Below are positions 44,448 through 52,907 of a stretch of DNA of 52,997 bases, piece after piece. The translations under genes were made by a program, and so were the position numbers. The DNA lies in contig RJMB01000030.1 in assembly GCA_003725585.1 (NCBI GenBank), forward strand, positions 1 through 52,997, written 5' to 3'. Every line of letters begins with the position of its first letter. Within the stretch, counting starts at the first letter, position 1. Below the pieces are notes generated by a model, which saw nothing but the letters and a program-made list of their open reading frames with translations, did no database searches and had not been told where the DNA came from. The DNA comes from Halostreptopolyspora alba (GTDB lineage: Bacteria; Actinomycetota; Actinomycetes; Streptosporangiales; Streptosporangiaceae).

Positions 44448-44491
44448 GGTTCCGGGACGCGCCGGTGTTTTGGTATTCGCAACGACGCGAC

Positions 44492-44531
44492 AGGCCCGCG
44501 CGGGATCGACCGCGTGGGCCTGCTCTTTTTT
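44492..44531 (+). terminator. Intrinsic terminator of erpA
   Basis: 12-bp stem with one G-T pair (44492-44503 with 44510-44521), 6-base loop, then GCTCTTTTTT. The most canonical terminator in the window. Confidence 0.93.
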
Positions 44532-44580
44532 CGCAGGTCAAAGGCTTATTTCGTGGTCACTGAAGTGTGAAGGGGGAGGG

Positions 44581-44615
44581 GGCCTTCCGGCGCTCGGAAG
44601 GCCGCTGGGTACTCT
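44581..44615 (+). promoter_or_regulatory. Hairpin and -10 element before PfkB kinase gene
   Basis: GGCCTTCC-7 nt-GGAAGGCC at 44581-44603, directly followed by TACTCT (44610-44615), a good -10. The start codon is 38 bases farther, so this mRNA has a leader with AAGGGAG. Confidence 0.45.
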
Positions 44616-44653
44616 TGAGTCGTCTTTGAACTCGACCAAGGGAGCCCCCCGCA

Positions 44654-45625
44654 GTGCGCATCGCGGTTACCGGATCCATCGCTAGTGATCACCTGATGAC
44701 CTTCGACGGACGGTTCGCAGAGCAAATCGTCGCGGATCAGCTTGAGCAGATCTCGTTGTCGTTCCTGGTCGACGAGCTGGACGTGCGGCGTGGCGGAGTC
44801 GCCCCGAACATCTGCTTCGCCCTGGGAAACCTTGGGCTGCGTGCGCTCCTCGTGGGCGCGGCCGGCGACGACTTCGCCGAGTACCGGTCCTGGCTGGAGC
44901 GCCACAACGTTGACACCTCCGCAGTGCACATCTCCGACCTGAAGCACACCGCGCGCTTCGTGTGCACCACGGATCAGGACAAGAACCAGATCGCGTCGTT
45001 CTACCCCGGCGCCATGGCCGAGGCCCGCAACATCGAGCTCGGCCCGCTCGGTGAGGCCCACGGTGGTCTCGACCTGGTGCTGATCGGGGCCAACGACCCC
45101 GAGGCGATGCTGCGGCACAGCGACGAGTGCCGTAAGCGCGGCATTCCGTTCGCGGCCGACCCCTCGCAGCAGCTCGCCCTCATGGAGGGTGACGCCGTGC
45201 GTCAGCTGATCGACGGCGCCACCTACCTGTTCACCAACGAGTACGAGAAGGCGCTCGCGGAGCAGAAGACCGGCTGGAGCGAGGACGAGATCCTCGGCCG
45301 GGTCGGCACGCGCGTTACCACGCTGGGCGCCAAGGGGGTCCGCATCGACCGCGAGGGCGAGCCCTCGGTGCAGGTGCCCTCGGCCGCGGTCGAGACCAAG
45401 GCCGACCCCACCGGAAGCGGCGACGCCTTCCGGGGCGGGTTCCTCGCGGCCCTCTCGTGGGGCCTCTCGATCGAGCGCGCGGCCCAGCTGGGCAACGCCA
45501 TGGCGGTTCACTGCCTGGCGGTCGACGGTCCCCAGGAGTACGAGCTGACCAAGGACGGCCTGCTGTCCAAGCTCTCCGTGTCCTACGGGGAGGAGGCCGC
45601 CGCGGAGGTTCGGCCGCACCTGTGA
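44654..45625 (+). CDS. PfkB-family carbohydrate/nucleoside kinase (AdoK-like)
   Basis: 323 aa ribokinase-fold kinase. GGVAPNICFALGNLG at the substrate side and the ATP/anion-hole motif DPTGSGDAFRGGF with catalytic Asp are clear. Position and sequence match Rv2202c, the mycobacterial adenosine kinase; adenosine is therefore the likely substrate, but sugars cannot be excluded. GTG 44654 with AAGGGAG upstream. Confidence 0.92.
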   Translation: MRIAVTGSIASDHLMTFDGRFAEQIVADQLEQISLSFLVDELDVRRGGVAPNICFALGNLGLRALLVGAAGDDFAEYRSWLERHNVDTSAVHISDLKHTARFVCTTDQDKNQIASFYPGAMAEARNIELGPLGEAHGGLDLVLIGANDPEAMLRHSDECRKRGIPFAADPSQQLALMEGDAVRQLIDGATYLFTNEYEKALAEQKTGWSEDEILGRVGTRVTTLGAKGVRIDREGEPSVQVPSAAVETKADPTGSGDAFRGGFLAALSWGLSIERAAQLGNAMAVHCLAVDGPQEYELTKDGLLSKLSVSYGEEAAAEVRPHL

Positions 45626-45651
45626 CGGCCGTTTCGCCCGCGACCGTGGTT

Positions 45652-45676
45652 CCCCGCCGGTGACGCGCCGGCGGGG
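45652..45676. terminator. Bidirectional hairpin between kinase and DUF2470 genes
   Basis: CCCCGCCGG-7 nt-CCGGCGGGG, perfect 9-bp stem between convergent genes. No T-run. Confidence 0.6.
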
Positions 45677-45690
45677 CCACACTCCCCCGT

Positions 45691-46467
45691 TCAGTGGTGG
45701 GGGGACGCGCCCTGGTGAGCCATGAGGTCGTGCAGCGCGCGTTCGAGCTGACACGGCGCGGTGGCCCGGGCGCTCCACGGCACCCGGACCAGGGACGGGT
45801 GGTCGGAGTCGAGCCGGTTCACCCACAGGGTCACCCCGAGACTGTCGAGTTCCCAGATCCAGGCCGCTCCCTGGGGAACCTCCGGAAGGTGACGCAGTGA
45901 GGCGCTCAGCTCGTCGCGGTGCCGGTCGTTCATGTGGCGCAGGATGCGCTCGGCCGGGCCGATCAGGGGGTCGGGTTCGACGGCCCGGAAGTCGGCGCCG
46001 TCGATGACCCCCGCGCAGTCGTAGGTGTGGTAGATCAGGCGTTCGGGCTCGACCCTCGCGAGTAGGGGAGCGCCCTCCCGTGGCTCGCCACCGACCGCGA
46101 GCAGGGTCTCGTCGGGGGTCGACTCCCACACTGTGAGTGCCGCCTCGTGGCTCTCCTCGGCGGGAACCACCGATACCCAGCCCTGGCACCATATTCGAGC
46201 GCGTACAGTAGGTGTGTGACCCACGTGCCGCATCGCGCGCAGAGCCACACCGATTTCGAGGTCGGTATCTCCGGGTGGGGCCGTCCGTAGCACTTCGTGC
46301 AACGGATGGTTCGCATCGATCAGCAGGATCACGCGGCCGGCACGCTCGACCGCCCCGGATGCGCTGAAACGCGTGCCGGGTTCATCAGCCAGTGTCGCCA
46401 TAGTGGGGGTCGCCGTGGCGGCAAGGGAGCGGATCCGTTCGATCGTGGACGGACCGGGTGGTCGCAT
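45691..46467 (-). CDS. DUF2470 / HugZ-like protein, possibly haem-related
   Basis: 258 aa soluble protein. Flavin-reductase-like split-barrel N-terminal part (VILLIDANHPLHEVLR, DLEIGVALRAMRHVGH, ARIWCQGWVSVVP) and a C-terminal DUF2470 (ERILRHMNDRHRDELSASL), the combination seen in haem-utilisation HugZ-type proteins and in actinobacterial DUF2470 proteins. Function is inferred. ATG 46467 has a strong AGGAGGT just upstream. An iron box starts 15 bases upstream of the ATG, which supports iron-repressed expression. Confidence 0.85.
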   Translation of the reverse strand: MRPPGPSTIERIRSLAATATPTMATLADEPGTRFSASGAVERAGRVILLIDANHPLHEVLRTAPPGDTDLEIGVALRAMRHVGHTPTVRARIWCQGWVSVVPAEESHEAALTVWESTPDETLLAVGGEPREGAPLLARVEPERLIYHTYDCAGVIDGADFRAVEPDPLIGPAERILRHMNDRHRDELSASLRHLPEVPQGAAWIWELDSLGVTLWVNRLDSDHPSLVRVPWSARATAPCQLERALHDLMAHQGASPHH

Positions 46468-46481
46468 GACACCTCCTAGAC

Positions 46482-46500
46482 TTAGGCAAGCCTTACCTAG
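46482..46500. promoter_or_regulatory. Iron box (DtxR/IdeR/DmdR-type operator)
   Basis: TTAGGCAAGCCTTACCTAG matches the 19-bp iron-box consensus (TTAGGTTAGGCTAACCTAA) at 14 positions. It lies between the DUF2470 gene (start 46467, minus) and rpsD (start 46539, plus). It should repress the former when iron is plentiful; an effect on rpsD is possible because the box is only 38 bases from its ATG. Confidence 0.85.
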
Positions 46501-46538
46501 GATTCCCATTTTTTCAAGAGACAAGACGGAGGACGTGA

Positions 46539-47150
46539 ATGCGCTACACCGGACCCAAGGTGCGGTTGTCCCGGCGCGCCGGTACCCCGCTGACCCGTAA
46601 GGCGGTCAGCTACTTCGAGAAGCGGCCCTACCCCCCGGGTGAGCACGGCCGCCGCGTGCGTCGCTCCACGAGCGACTTCGCCGTCCGGATGGCCGAGAAG
46701 CAGAAGATGCGCTGGTACTACGACGTATCGGAGAAGCAGCTCCTGCGGACCTACGAGAACTCCAGGAAGCGCTCTGGGCGCACCGGTGAGGAGATGCTCA
46801 CCGAGCTGGAGCTGCGGCTCGTCACGGTGGTGCTGCGGGCCGGGTTCGCGCCCTCGATCTACGCGGCGCGGCAGTACGTCAACCACGGCCACATCACCGT
46901 GGACGGCAAGAAGGTGGACATCCCCTCGTACCAGCTGAAGCCGGGCCAGGTCATCGAGGTTCGAGAGAAGTCGAAGAACATGGTCCCCTTCGTCGAGGCC
47001 GCCGAGGGTGTGCACGCCGACGACAAGACCGCCGGTTTCCTCGCGGTGAGCCACCGCGACCTGCGCGCCGCGGTCGTCGACCGGCCCAAGCGGGAGCAGG
47101 TCCCGGTGCCGTTCGACGAACAGCTCGTCGTGGAGTTCTACGCCCGCTGA
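46539..47150 (+). CDS. rpsD: 30S ribosomal protein S4
   Basis: 203 aa. Binds 16S rRNA and starts 30S assembly. FEKRPYPPGEHGRR is typical; the S4 RNA-binding domain is at about 92-155 (RLVTVVLRAGFAPSIYAARQYVNHGHITVDGKKV). There are no zinc-binding Cys, so it is the zinc-independent form and it stands alone, outside the alpha operon, like the Streptomyces gene. GGAGG precedes ATG 46539. Followed by a 42-bp perfect palindrome. Confidence 0.96.
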   Translation: MRYTGPKVRLSRRAGTPLTRKAVSYFEKRPYPPGEHGRRVRRSTSDFAVRMAEKQKMRWYYDVSEKQLLRTYENSRKRSGRTGEEMLTELELRLVTVVLRAGFAPSIYAARQYVNHGHITVDGKKVDIPSYQLKPGQVIEVREKSKNMVPFVEAAEGVHADDKTAGFLAVSHRDLRAAVVDRPKREQVPVPFDEQLVVEFYAR

Positions 47151-47167
47151 CGAGAGCGGTACCGCCC

Positions 47168-47209
47168 ACCGAGGGCCGCGTGCCGGGCGCCCGGCACGCG
47201 GCCCTCGGT
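47168..47209. terminator. Perfect 42-bp palindrome after rpsD
   Basis: Arms 47168-47188 and 47189-47209 are exact reverse complements (21 bp, no spacer), followed by CGTCTTCTTGG. Very strong hairpin in RNA, 17 bases after the rpsD stop. Confidence 0.9.
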
Positions 47210-47218
47210 CGTCTTCTT

Positions 47219-47490
47219 GGTGGTGTTTTCTGGGCTCGCTACCGCTCGCCTGCTCGGGTGCCTGGGGACCGGGAACCTTCGGACCCTGCGGTGAGGTCGC
47301 TCGTTGGTGGTGTTTTCTGGGCTCGCTACCGCTCGCCTGCTCGGGTGCCTGGGGACCGGGAACCTTCGGACCCTGCGGTGAGGTCGCTCGTTCCTCGCTC
47401 TCTCACCTTCGGGTCCTCCAGAACCCCGGCGGCACCCGAGCGGTTGGCTCCCACGCCTGCGGACCCCGCTGAACCCCGGCGGCACCCGAG
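47219..47490 (+). repeat. Intergenic palindromic repeat, locus R6 (composite)
   Basis: Between convergent rpsD and the TusA-like gene. Plus strand: left half (47219-47308, ends at GGTCGCTCGTT), full unit (47309-47440), right half (47441-47490). In the full unit the left arm has GGACCC and the right arm GGGTCC (as in R2, opposite to R1 and R4), with GGTGAGG/CTCTCACC closing the apex. Confidence 0.9.
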
Positions 47491-47516
47491 CGGGCCAGTC
47501 GGGCCGACAACAGGGC

Positions 47517-47753
47517 CTAGTACTTGCGGCGGATGTGGAACGCGCTGCCGTGCGCCAATGGCACCTCCGCCACGAACTCCTGCATCTTCATGCGGCACCA
47601 CGAGGGGATGTCGGTCCTGGCCGCGGGGTCGTCGGCGGTCACGGCGATGACCGAGCCAATCGGTACCTCCCGGATACGCCCGGCGAGCATGATGACCGGA
47701 ATCGGGCACTTCCGGCCGATCGCCTCGATGGTCAGCAGCGGCGTCTCCGACAC
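47517..47753 (-). CDS. TusA/SirA-like sulfurtransferase family protein
   Basis: 78 aa. TusA-like fold with the sulfur-carrying Cys16 in KCPIPVI and the DDPAARTDIPSWCRM loop. Members relay persulfide sulfur. A second Cys (WCRM) is present. GTG 47753 with AAGGAGATC upstream. No cysteine desulfurase lies in the window, so its donor is unknown. Confidence 0.88.
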   Translation of the reverse strand: MSETPLLTIEAIGRKCPIPVIMLAGRIREVPIGSVIAVTADDPAARTDIPSWCRMKMQEFVAEVPLAHGSAFHIRRKY

Positions 47754-48172
47754 TGGATCTCCTTGTCCTCCTGGTGTGTGGCTTGTTCCCTACCCACACG
47801 GGCGGCTAATCGGCACCCGATGAACGACGTCGCGAAGCCAGCGGTACGCTCGCCTTAGTCTGCCTGTTGAGGGTGGGACTCCGCGGGTGGCGACACCGTG
47901 GTGCCGCCCTCATGGCGGAACGGACGACATGGGCACCCCCGTTTCAGGGTCAGCACCCCGCCGGTGTCGTGCGTCACGAGGGAGGGCACATGGAGGCCGC
48001 GCCGTGCCTCGCCGCCACATCCCGCGTGCCACGCGCTGGGGACAACACGCTGACCAGGCATCCCTGATGAACGGGTGTACGGGGATTCGCGATAATGTTG
48101 CCCGTTGACAAGCTTCGGATATACGACCTGCTCGCGCGTGAGGCGCGGGCTTCACCGCTGGGAAGGCAATCC
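47754..48172. other. 419-base intergenic region upstream of ctaC
   Basis: No credible gene. GATAAT at 48091-48096 could be the -10 of the ctaC promoter, giving a leader of about 70 bases that contains TTGACA (48105-48110). No known riboswitch class is recognisable; several Shine-Dalgarno-like sequences exist but lead to no convincing frame. Confidence 0.45.
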
Positions 48173-49141
48173 GTGATTCCGACCCGCCATAGGAATCGGC
48201 GCTCCGCGCTGCGCCGATGGGCACCTCGCGGCGCCGCGCTCGCCGTGTTGGGGCTGGCCGCGACCGGATGCGCGTCGAACGAGTTCACTCGCCTGGGCAT
48301 ACCGGAGCCGATCACCGAACAGGGCGAGCGCGTCCTCGCCCTCTGGCAAGGTTCGTGGGTGGCCGCGTTCGCGGTCGGCATCCTGGTGTGGGGGCTGATC
48401 ATCTGGTCGGTCATCTTCCACCGCAAGCGATCTGAGCAGCTCCCGCCGCAGGTGCGGTACAACATGCCCATCGAGGCGCTCTACACCGTCCTGCCGATCG
48501 TCATCATCGCGGTGCTGTTCTACTTCACCGCGCGCGACCAGACCTACCTGATGGAGACCGAGGAGCCGGCCGATCTCAACGTCGAGGTTGTCGCCTTCCA
48601 GTGGAGCTGGCAGTTCAACTATCTCGACGACAAGCGTGAGAACGGTGGCGAGACCCAGTACTCCGTCGCGGGAACCCCGGGCGAGGAGGGCGCGCCGACG
48701 CTCGTGATCCCCGAGGGGCAGGTCGTGCACTTCGACCTGACCTCCCCGGACGTCATCCACTCCTTCTGGATCCCGGCGTTCGGCTTCAAGCTCGACGTCA
48801 TCCCCGGCCAGGACAACCAGTTCCAGGTCGAGGTGAACGAGGGCACCGTGGGAGAGTACGAGGGACGCTGCGCCGAGCTCTGCGGCGTCGACCACTCCCA
48901 GATGCTGTTCAACGTCGAGGTGATGGAGCAGGACGACTACGAGGAGTGGGCCGCCCAGCAGGAGGAGCGGGCACCGGAGAACCCCGAGGAGGGGGCCGTG
49001 CCCGCCCAGGAGGCCGCGACCGACGAGAACGACGCCGGCACGGCGGAGGCCGAGGACACCGAGGCCGACCAGCAGGCGCGCGACGAGAACGACGAGGCGG
49101 CCGAGACCGCTGAGGGCGCCGGCGACGAGGAGGCACGATGA
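48173..49141 (+). CDS. ctaC: Cytochrome c oxidase subunit II
   Basis: 322 aa. Lipoprotein-type signal (LAATGC, Cys33), two membrane helices (about 62-82 and 98-118) and an extracytoplasmic cupredoxin domain with the CuA ligands in [15 protein letters not shown] (Cys, Glu, Cys, His, Met). Unusual is a C-terminal tail of about 65 residues made of Glu, Asp and Ala. GTG 48173 has GGGAAGG six bases upstream. Its stop overlaps ctaD (ATGA). CuA is probably loaded by the Sco1/PCuAC pair at 22839-23911. Confidence 0.95.
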   Translation: MIPTRHRNRRSALRRWAPRGAALAVLGLAATGCASNEFTRLGIPEPITEQGERVLALWQGSWVAAFAVGILVWGLIIWSVIFHRKRSEQLPPQVRYNMPIEALYTVLPIVIIAVLFYFTARDQTYLMETEEPADLNVEVVAFQWSWQFNYLDDKRENGGETQYSVAGTPGEEGAPTLVIPEGQVVHFDLTSPDVIHSFWIPAFGFKLDVIPGQDNQFQVEVNEGTVGEYEGRCAELCGVDHSQMLFNVEVMEQDDYEEWAAQQEERAPENPEEGAVPAQEAATDENDAGTAEAEDTEADQQARDENDEAAETAEGAGDEEAR

Positions 49142-50817
49142 CGGCGACGGAGAGCCAGGAGGCCCGCGTCGCGGCCCCACCCCGTACCACCCGCCAGGGG
49201 TCGATCATCGTCAACTGGATGACCTCGACCGACCACAAGGTGATCGGGTACATGTACCTGATCACCTCGTTCGCGTTCTTCCTCGTCGGCGGCATCATGG
49301 CGATGCTGATCCGCGCGGAGCTGTTCGCGCCGGGCATGCAGATCATGTCGAACGAGGAGTTCAACCAGCTGTTCACGATGCACGGCACGATCATGTTGCT
49401 GCTGTTCGCGACCCCGCTGTTCATCGGGTTCTCGAACGTCATCATGCCGCTGCAGATCGGGGCGCCCGACGTGGCGTTCCCGCGGATGAACCTGTTCTCC
49501 TACTACTTGTTCCTCTTCGGCGGGTTGATCGTGCTGGCCGGCTTCCTCACCCCGGGAGGCGCGGCGAGCTTCGGCTGGTTCGCCTACACGCCGCTGTCCG
49601 ACGCGGTCCGGTCGCCGGGGCTGGGCGGGGATCTGTGGATTCTCGGCCTGGTCGTCAGCGGTCTGGGCACGATCCTGGGCGCGGTCAACTTCATCACGAC
49701 CGGCCTGTGCATGCGGGCACCCGGCATGACCATGTTCCGGATGCCGATCTTCTGCTGGAACACCCTGCTGACCAGCCTGCTCGTGCTGATCGCGTTCCCG
49801 GTGCTGACCGCGGCCCTGATCGCCCTGGGAGCCGACCGCATGGTCGGAACCCAGGTGTTCAACGCCGAACACGGCGGGGCCATCCTCTGGCAGCACCTGT
49901 TCTGGTTCTTCGGCCACCCCGAGGTGTACATCATCGCGTTGCCGTTCTTCGGCATCGTCACCGAGGTGCTGCCGGTCTTCAGCCGCAAGCCGATCTTCGG
50001 CTACAAGGGGCTGGTCGGCGCGACGATCGCCATCGCCGGGCTGTCGGTCACCGTCTGGGCGCACCACATGTTCCCCACCGGTGCCGTGCTGCTGCCGTTC
50101 TTCTCGTTCATGACGTTCTTGATCGCGGTTCCCACCGGGGTGAAGTTCTTCAACTGGATCGGCACGATGTGGCGCGGCCAGCTCGTCTTCGCCACCCCCA
50201 TGCTGTTCAGTATCGGCTTCCTGGTGACCTTCCTGTTCGGGGGGCTCACCGGGGTGCTCCTGGCCTCGCCGCCCATCGACTTCCACGTGACCGACAGCTA
50301 CTTCGTGGTGGCCCACTTCCACTACGTGGTGTTCGGGACCGTGGTCTTCGCGATGTTCGCCGGGTTCTACTTCTGGTGGCCGAAGTTCACCGGGAAGATG
50401 CTCAACGAGCGACTGGGCAAGATCCACTTCTGGTTGCTGTTCTTCGGCTTCCACGGCACGTTCCTGGTGCAGCACTGGCTGGGCGCCGCGGGCTTCCCGC
50501 GCCGCTACGCCGACTATCTCGCCGGCGACGGCTTCACGGGGATGAACCAGTTCTCCTCGATTAGCTCGTTCGTCCTCGGGGCCTCCACCCTGGTGTTCTT
50601 CTGGAACATGTGGGTCACCCACAAGAACGCCGGCAAGGTCGAGAGCGACGACCCGTGGGGCTACGGCTGCTCCCTGGAGTGGGCGACCTCCTGCCCCCCG
50701 CCGCGGCACAACTTCACCTCGTTGCCGCGGATCCGGTCGGAGCGTCCGGCCTTCGACCTGCACCACCCGTACGCCGCCGCCCCGGGGGCGGCGCCCGAAC
50801 CGGTAAGCACGAAGTAG
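49138..50817 (+). CDS. ctaD: Cytochrome c oxidase subunit I
   Basis: 559 aa, twelve membrane helices. Haem and copper ligands: FTMHGTIM (haem a His), GHPEVY (CuB His cross-linked to Tyr), WAHHMF (two CuB His), VAHFHYVV (haem a3 and haem a His). Catalyses reduction of O2 with proton pumping. Coupled to ctaC by a 4-base overlap; followed 16 bases later by ctaF. Confidence 0.98.
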   Translation: MTATESQEARVAAPPRTTRQGSIIVNWMTSTDHKVIGYMYLITSFAFFLVGGIMAMLIRAELFAPGMQIMSNEEFNQLFTMHGTIMLLLFATPLFIGFSNVIMPLQIGAPDVAFPRMNLFSYYLFLFGGLIVLAGFLTPGGAASFGWFAYTPLSDAVRSPGLGGDLWILGLVVSGLGTILGAVNFITTGLCMRAPGMTMFRMPIFCWNTLLTSLLVLIAFPVLTAALIALGADRMVGTQVFNAEHGGAILWQHLFWFFGHPEVYIIALPFFGIVTEVLPVFSRKPIFGYKGLVGATIAIAGLSVTVWAHHMFPTGAVLLPFFSFMTFLIAVPTGVKFFNWIGTMWRGQLVFATPMLFSIGFLVTFLFGGLTGVLLASPPIDFHVTDSYFVVAHFHYVVFGTVVFAMFAGFYFWWPKFTGKMLNERLGKIHFWLLFFGFHGTFLVQHWLGAAGFPRRYADYLAGDGFTGMNQFSSISSFVLGASTLVFFWNMWVTHKNAGKVESDDPWGYGCSLEWATSCPPPRHNFTSLPRIRSERPAFDLHHPYAAAPGAAPEPVSTK

Positions 50818-50833
50818 GTAGGGCGAGTTCACC

Positions 50834-51259
50834 ATGAAGATCCAGGCGTACATGTTTATGGGGGTCTCGACCTTCTTCGGGCTCGTGGCCGCCCTCTACG
50901 CCTACTGGGCGGTGGCCGACCTCGGCGCGATCGAGTGGACGGGCTTCGTCGCCCTGCTCGTCTCGATCGGCTTCGGCTGGATGATCGGCTTCTGGCTCTG
51001 GCAGGCCGCCCGGCGTAGTGAGCGGGAGCACGGACTGCCCCCCGAGGAACGTCAAGACAGCCAGATCGCGGAGAACTCCGGCGAGTACGGGTTCTTCAGC
51101 CCGCACAGCTGGTGGCCGCTCTTCACGGCGCTGTCAGTGGCCTTCACGGGCTTCGGTGTCGCCATTGGCTGGTGGATGGTGTTCATCGGCGCGTTCGCCG
51201 TGATCCTCACCGCCATTGGCTGGGTGTTCGAGTACTACCGTAACGAGTTCGAACACTAG
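50834..51259 (+). CDS. ctaF: Cytochrome c oxidase subunit IV (CtaF)
   Basis: 141 aa actinobacterial subunit with two helix pairs (about 5-27, 36-58 and 92-111, 113-133) and a hydrophilic loop (AARRSEREHGLPPEERQDSQI). Part of the bc1-aa3 supercomplex type oxidase. AGGG precedes ATG 50834. ctaE and qcrCAB would be expected farther on, outside the window. Confidence 0.95.
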   Translation: MKIQAYMFMGVSTFFGLVAALYAYWAVADLGAIEWTGFVALLVSIGFGWMIGFWLWQAARRSEREHGLPPEERQDSQIAENSGEYGFFSPHSWWPLFTALSVAFTGFGVAIGWWMVFIGAFAVILTAIGWVFEYYRNEFEH

Positions 51260-51492
51260 GGATCGCGTTCTCCGGGCGGGGCGGTGTCGACAACGGCATC
51301 GGCCCGCCCGGTGTTGCGTGACAGGATCACCGCGGCATCAGCGGTATCCTTTTGGGGCGGACCGTGCCACATGGCGGGACTTGTCCCTACCGGCCGCCCT
51401 TGTCGTAGTTTTCGCAAACCTTTCCGCTCGACCTCGCGTCCGATTGGGCAGACACACAGATCAGGTCGAGCTGGACGCTGGAGGTCGCACGC

Positions 51493-52770
51493 GTGAAGGG
51501 CAGCAGCGCAATTCCCTTGGCAACCCGTCACCTCGGCGCTGGGTTGGCGGCTCTTGCCCTCGTTCTGACCGCCGCGTGCTCCGGGTCCGAGAACGCGGAC
51601 ACGGCCGGCGGTGACGAGGCGGACCCGGCCACGGCGACGATCACACCGGAGGACGGCGCCGACGAGGTCAAGCCGAACCTCCCGGTCAAGGTCGAGGCCG
51701 AGGGCGGCACCATCACCGACGTCGCGGTGCAACAGAGCGGGGGCGAGACTCCCGATGACAGCGCCGACATGAGCGGCAGCCTCAACGAGGACGAGAACGT
51801 CTGGGTGAGCGACTGGAACCTCTACCCGGGCTCGGACGTCGAGGTGGCCGCCACCGTCCAGAACCCGGACGGTGAGGAGTCGGAGGTCGTCAGCGAGTTC
51901 AGCACGCGGTCGGCGACCGAGGGTCAGCGGCTGGAGCTGACTTCGAACTTCCCCACGAGCGACCAGACCGTCGGTGTGGGGATGCCGGTCGTCATCAACT
52001 TCGACATGCCGGTGGAGAACAAGGGGCAGGTGGAGAACTCCATCGAGGTCACCTCCGAGGAGGGCATGGAGGGCGCCTGGAACTGGTTCGGTGACGAGAC
52101 GGCGGTGTTTCGGCCCAAGGAGTACTGGGAGCCCAACCAGGAGATCACGGTCGATCTCCGGCTCGCCGGGGTCGAGGCCAGCGACGGCGTGTTCGGGATC
52201 GAGAACCACCAGATCAACTTCGAGGTCGGCCGCGAGCAGATCTCCACCGTGGACGACGAGGAACACACCATGGTGGTGGAGCGCGACGGTGAGGAGATCA
52301 AGGAGTTCCCCATCAGCAACGGGGACGCCTCCAAGCACATCTACACCACCACCAGTGGCACGCACCTGACGATGGAGAAGTACGAGCACCTCGTCATGGA
52401 CTCCTCGACCGTGGGTATTCCTGTCGACAGCCCCGAGGGCTACAAGCTCGACGTCAACTACGCGGTGCGGACCTCGGGCAGCGGCGAGTTCACCCACTCG
52501 GCGCCGTGGAACGGCCAGCTCGGCGAGTCCAACGAGAGCCACGGCTGCACCAACATGGCGCCCGAGGACGCCAAGTGGTTCTACGAGGAGTCGCTCATGG
52601 GTGACCCGTTCACCGTGACCGGCACGGACCGCGAGCTCGAGGTCGACAACGGCTGGGGCTACTGGCAGCGCTCCTGGGAGGAGTGGCTGGAGCACAGCGA
52701 GACCGGCGAGGCCGACAGGACCGACGGCAACGGCACCGTGGGCTCGCCGCACGGTAAGCCCGAGGAGTAG
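51493..52770 (+). CDS. L,D-transpeptidase lipoprotein (Ig-like + YkuD)
   Basis: 425 aa. Lipobox LTAAC (Cys29), two Ig-like domains (about 50-260; the second starts at TSNFPTSDQTVGVGMPVVINFD), then a YkuD catalytic domain with the nucleophile Cys352 in SHGCTNM and the upstream His in THSAPWN. Makes 3-3 cross-links in peptidoglycan, as LdtMt2-type enzymes. GTG 51493 has GGAGGTCG upstream. 233 bases without gene separate it from ctaF. A 19-bp hairpin follows. Confidence 0.94.
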   Translation: MKGSSAIPLATRHLGAGLAALALVLTAACSGSENADTAGGDEADPATATITPEDGADEVKPNLPVKVEAEGGTITDVAVQQSGGETPDDSADMSGSLNEDENVWVSDWNLYPGSDVEVAATVQNPDGEESEVVSEFSTRSATEGQRLELTSNFPTSDQTVGVGMPVVINFDMPVENKGQVENSIEVTSEEGMEGAWNWFGDETAVFRPKEYWEPNQEITVDLRLAGVEASDGVFGIENHQINFEVGREQISTVDDEEHTMVVERDGEEIKEFPISNGDASKHIYTTTSGTHLTMEKYEHLVMDSSTVGIPVDSPEGYKLDVNYAVRTSGSGEFTHSAPWNGQLGESNESHGCTNMAPEDAKWFYEESLMGDPFTVTGTDRELEVDNGWGYWQRSWEEWLEHSETGEADRTDGNGTVGSPHGKPEE

Positions 52771-52805
52771 GGGCGGCGGGCAGCAGGCCCCACACGACAG
52801 CTGAC

Positions 52806-52845
52806 AGCGGCCGCGGCGAACCTCCAGAGGTTCGCCGCGGCCGCT
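52806..52845. terminator. Hairpin after L,D-transpeptidase gene
   Basis: Perfect 19-bp stem (52806-52824 with 52827-52845) around CA, 36 bases after the stop. Confidence 0.85.
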
Positions 52846-52875
52846 TCATGTTGCGGGCGTCACGGGACGGGCGCC

Positions 52876-52907
52876 GCCTCGCACGGCGGCGCGCCTCGCA
52901 CGGCGGC
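52876..52907. repeat. Short tandem repeat, 15 bp twice
   Basis: GCCTCGCACGGCGGC occurs at 52876 and 52893 (period 17), downstream of the L,D-transpeptidase terminator. TTGAC-8 nt-GTCAA follows at 52937-52954. No gene is visible to the window end. Confidence 0.6.

Noticed and set aside
47754-48172. Short genes or a riboswitch upstream of ctaC
   Set aside because: Frames there lack codon bias and family similarity; no known riboswitch core could be traced.
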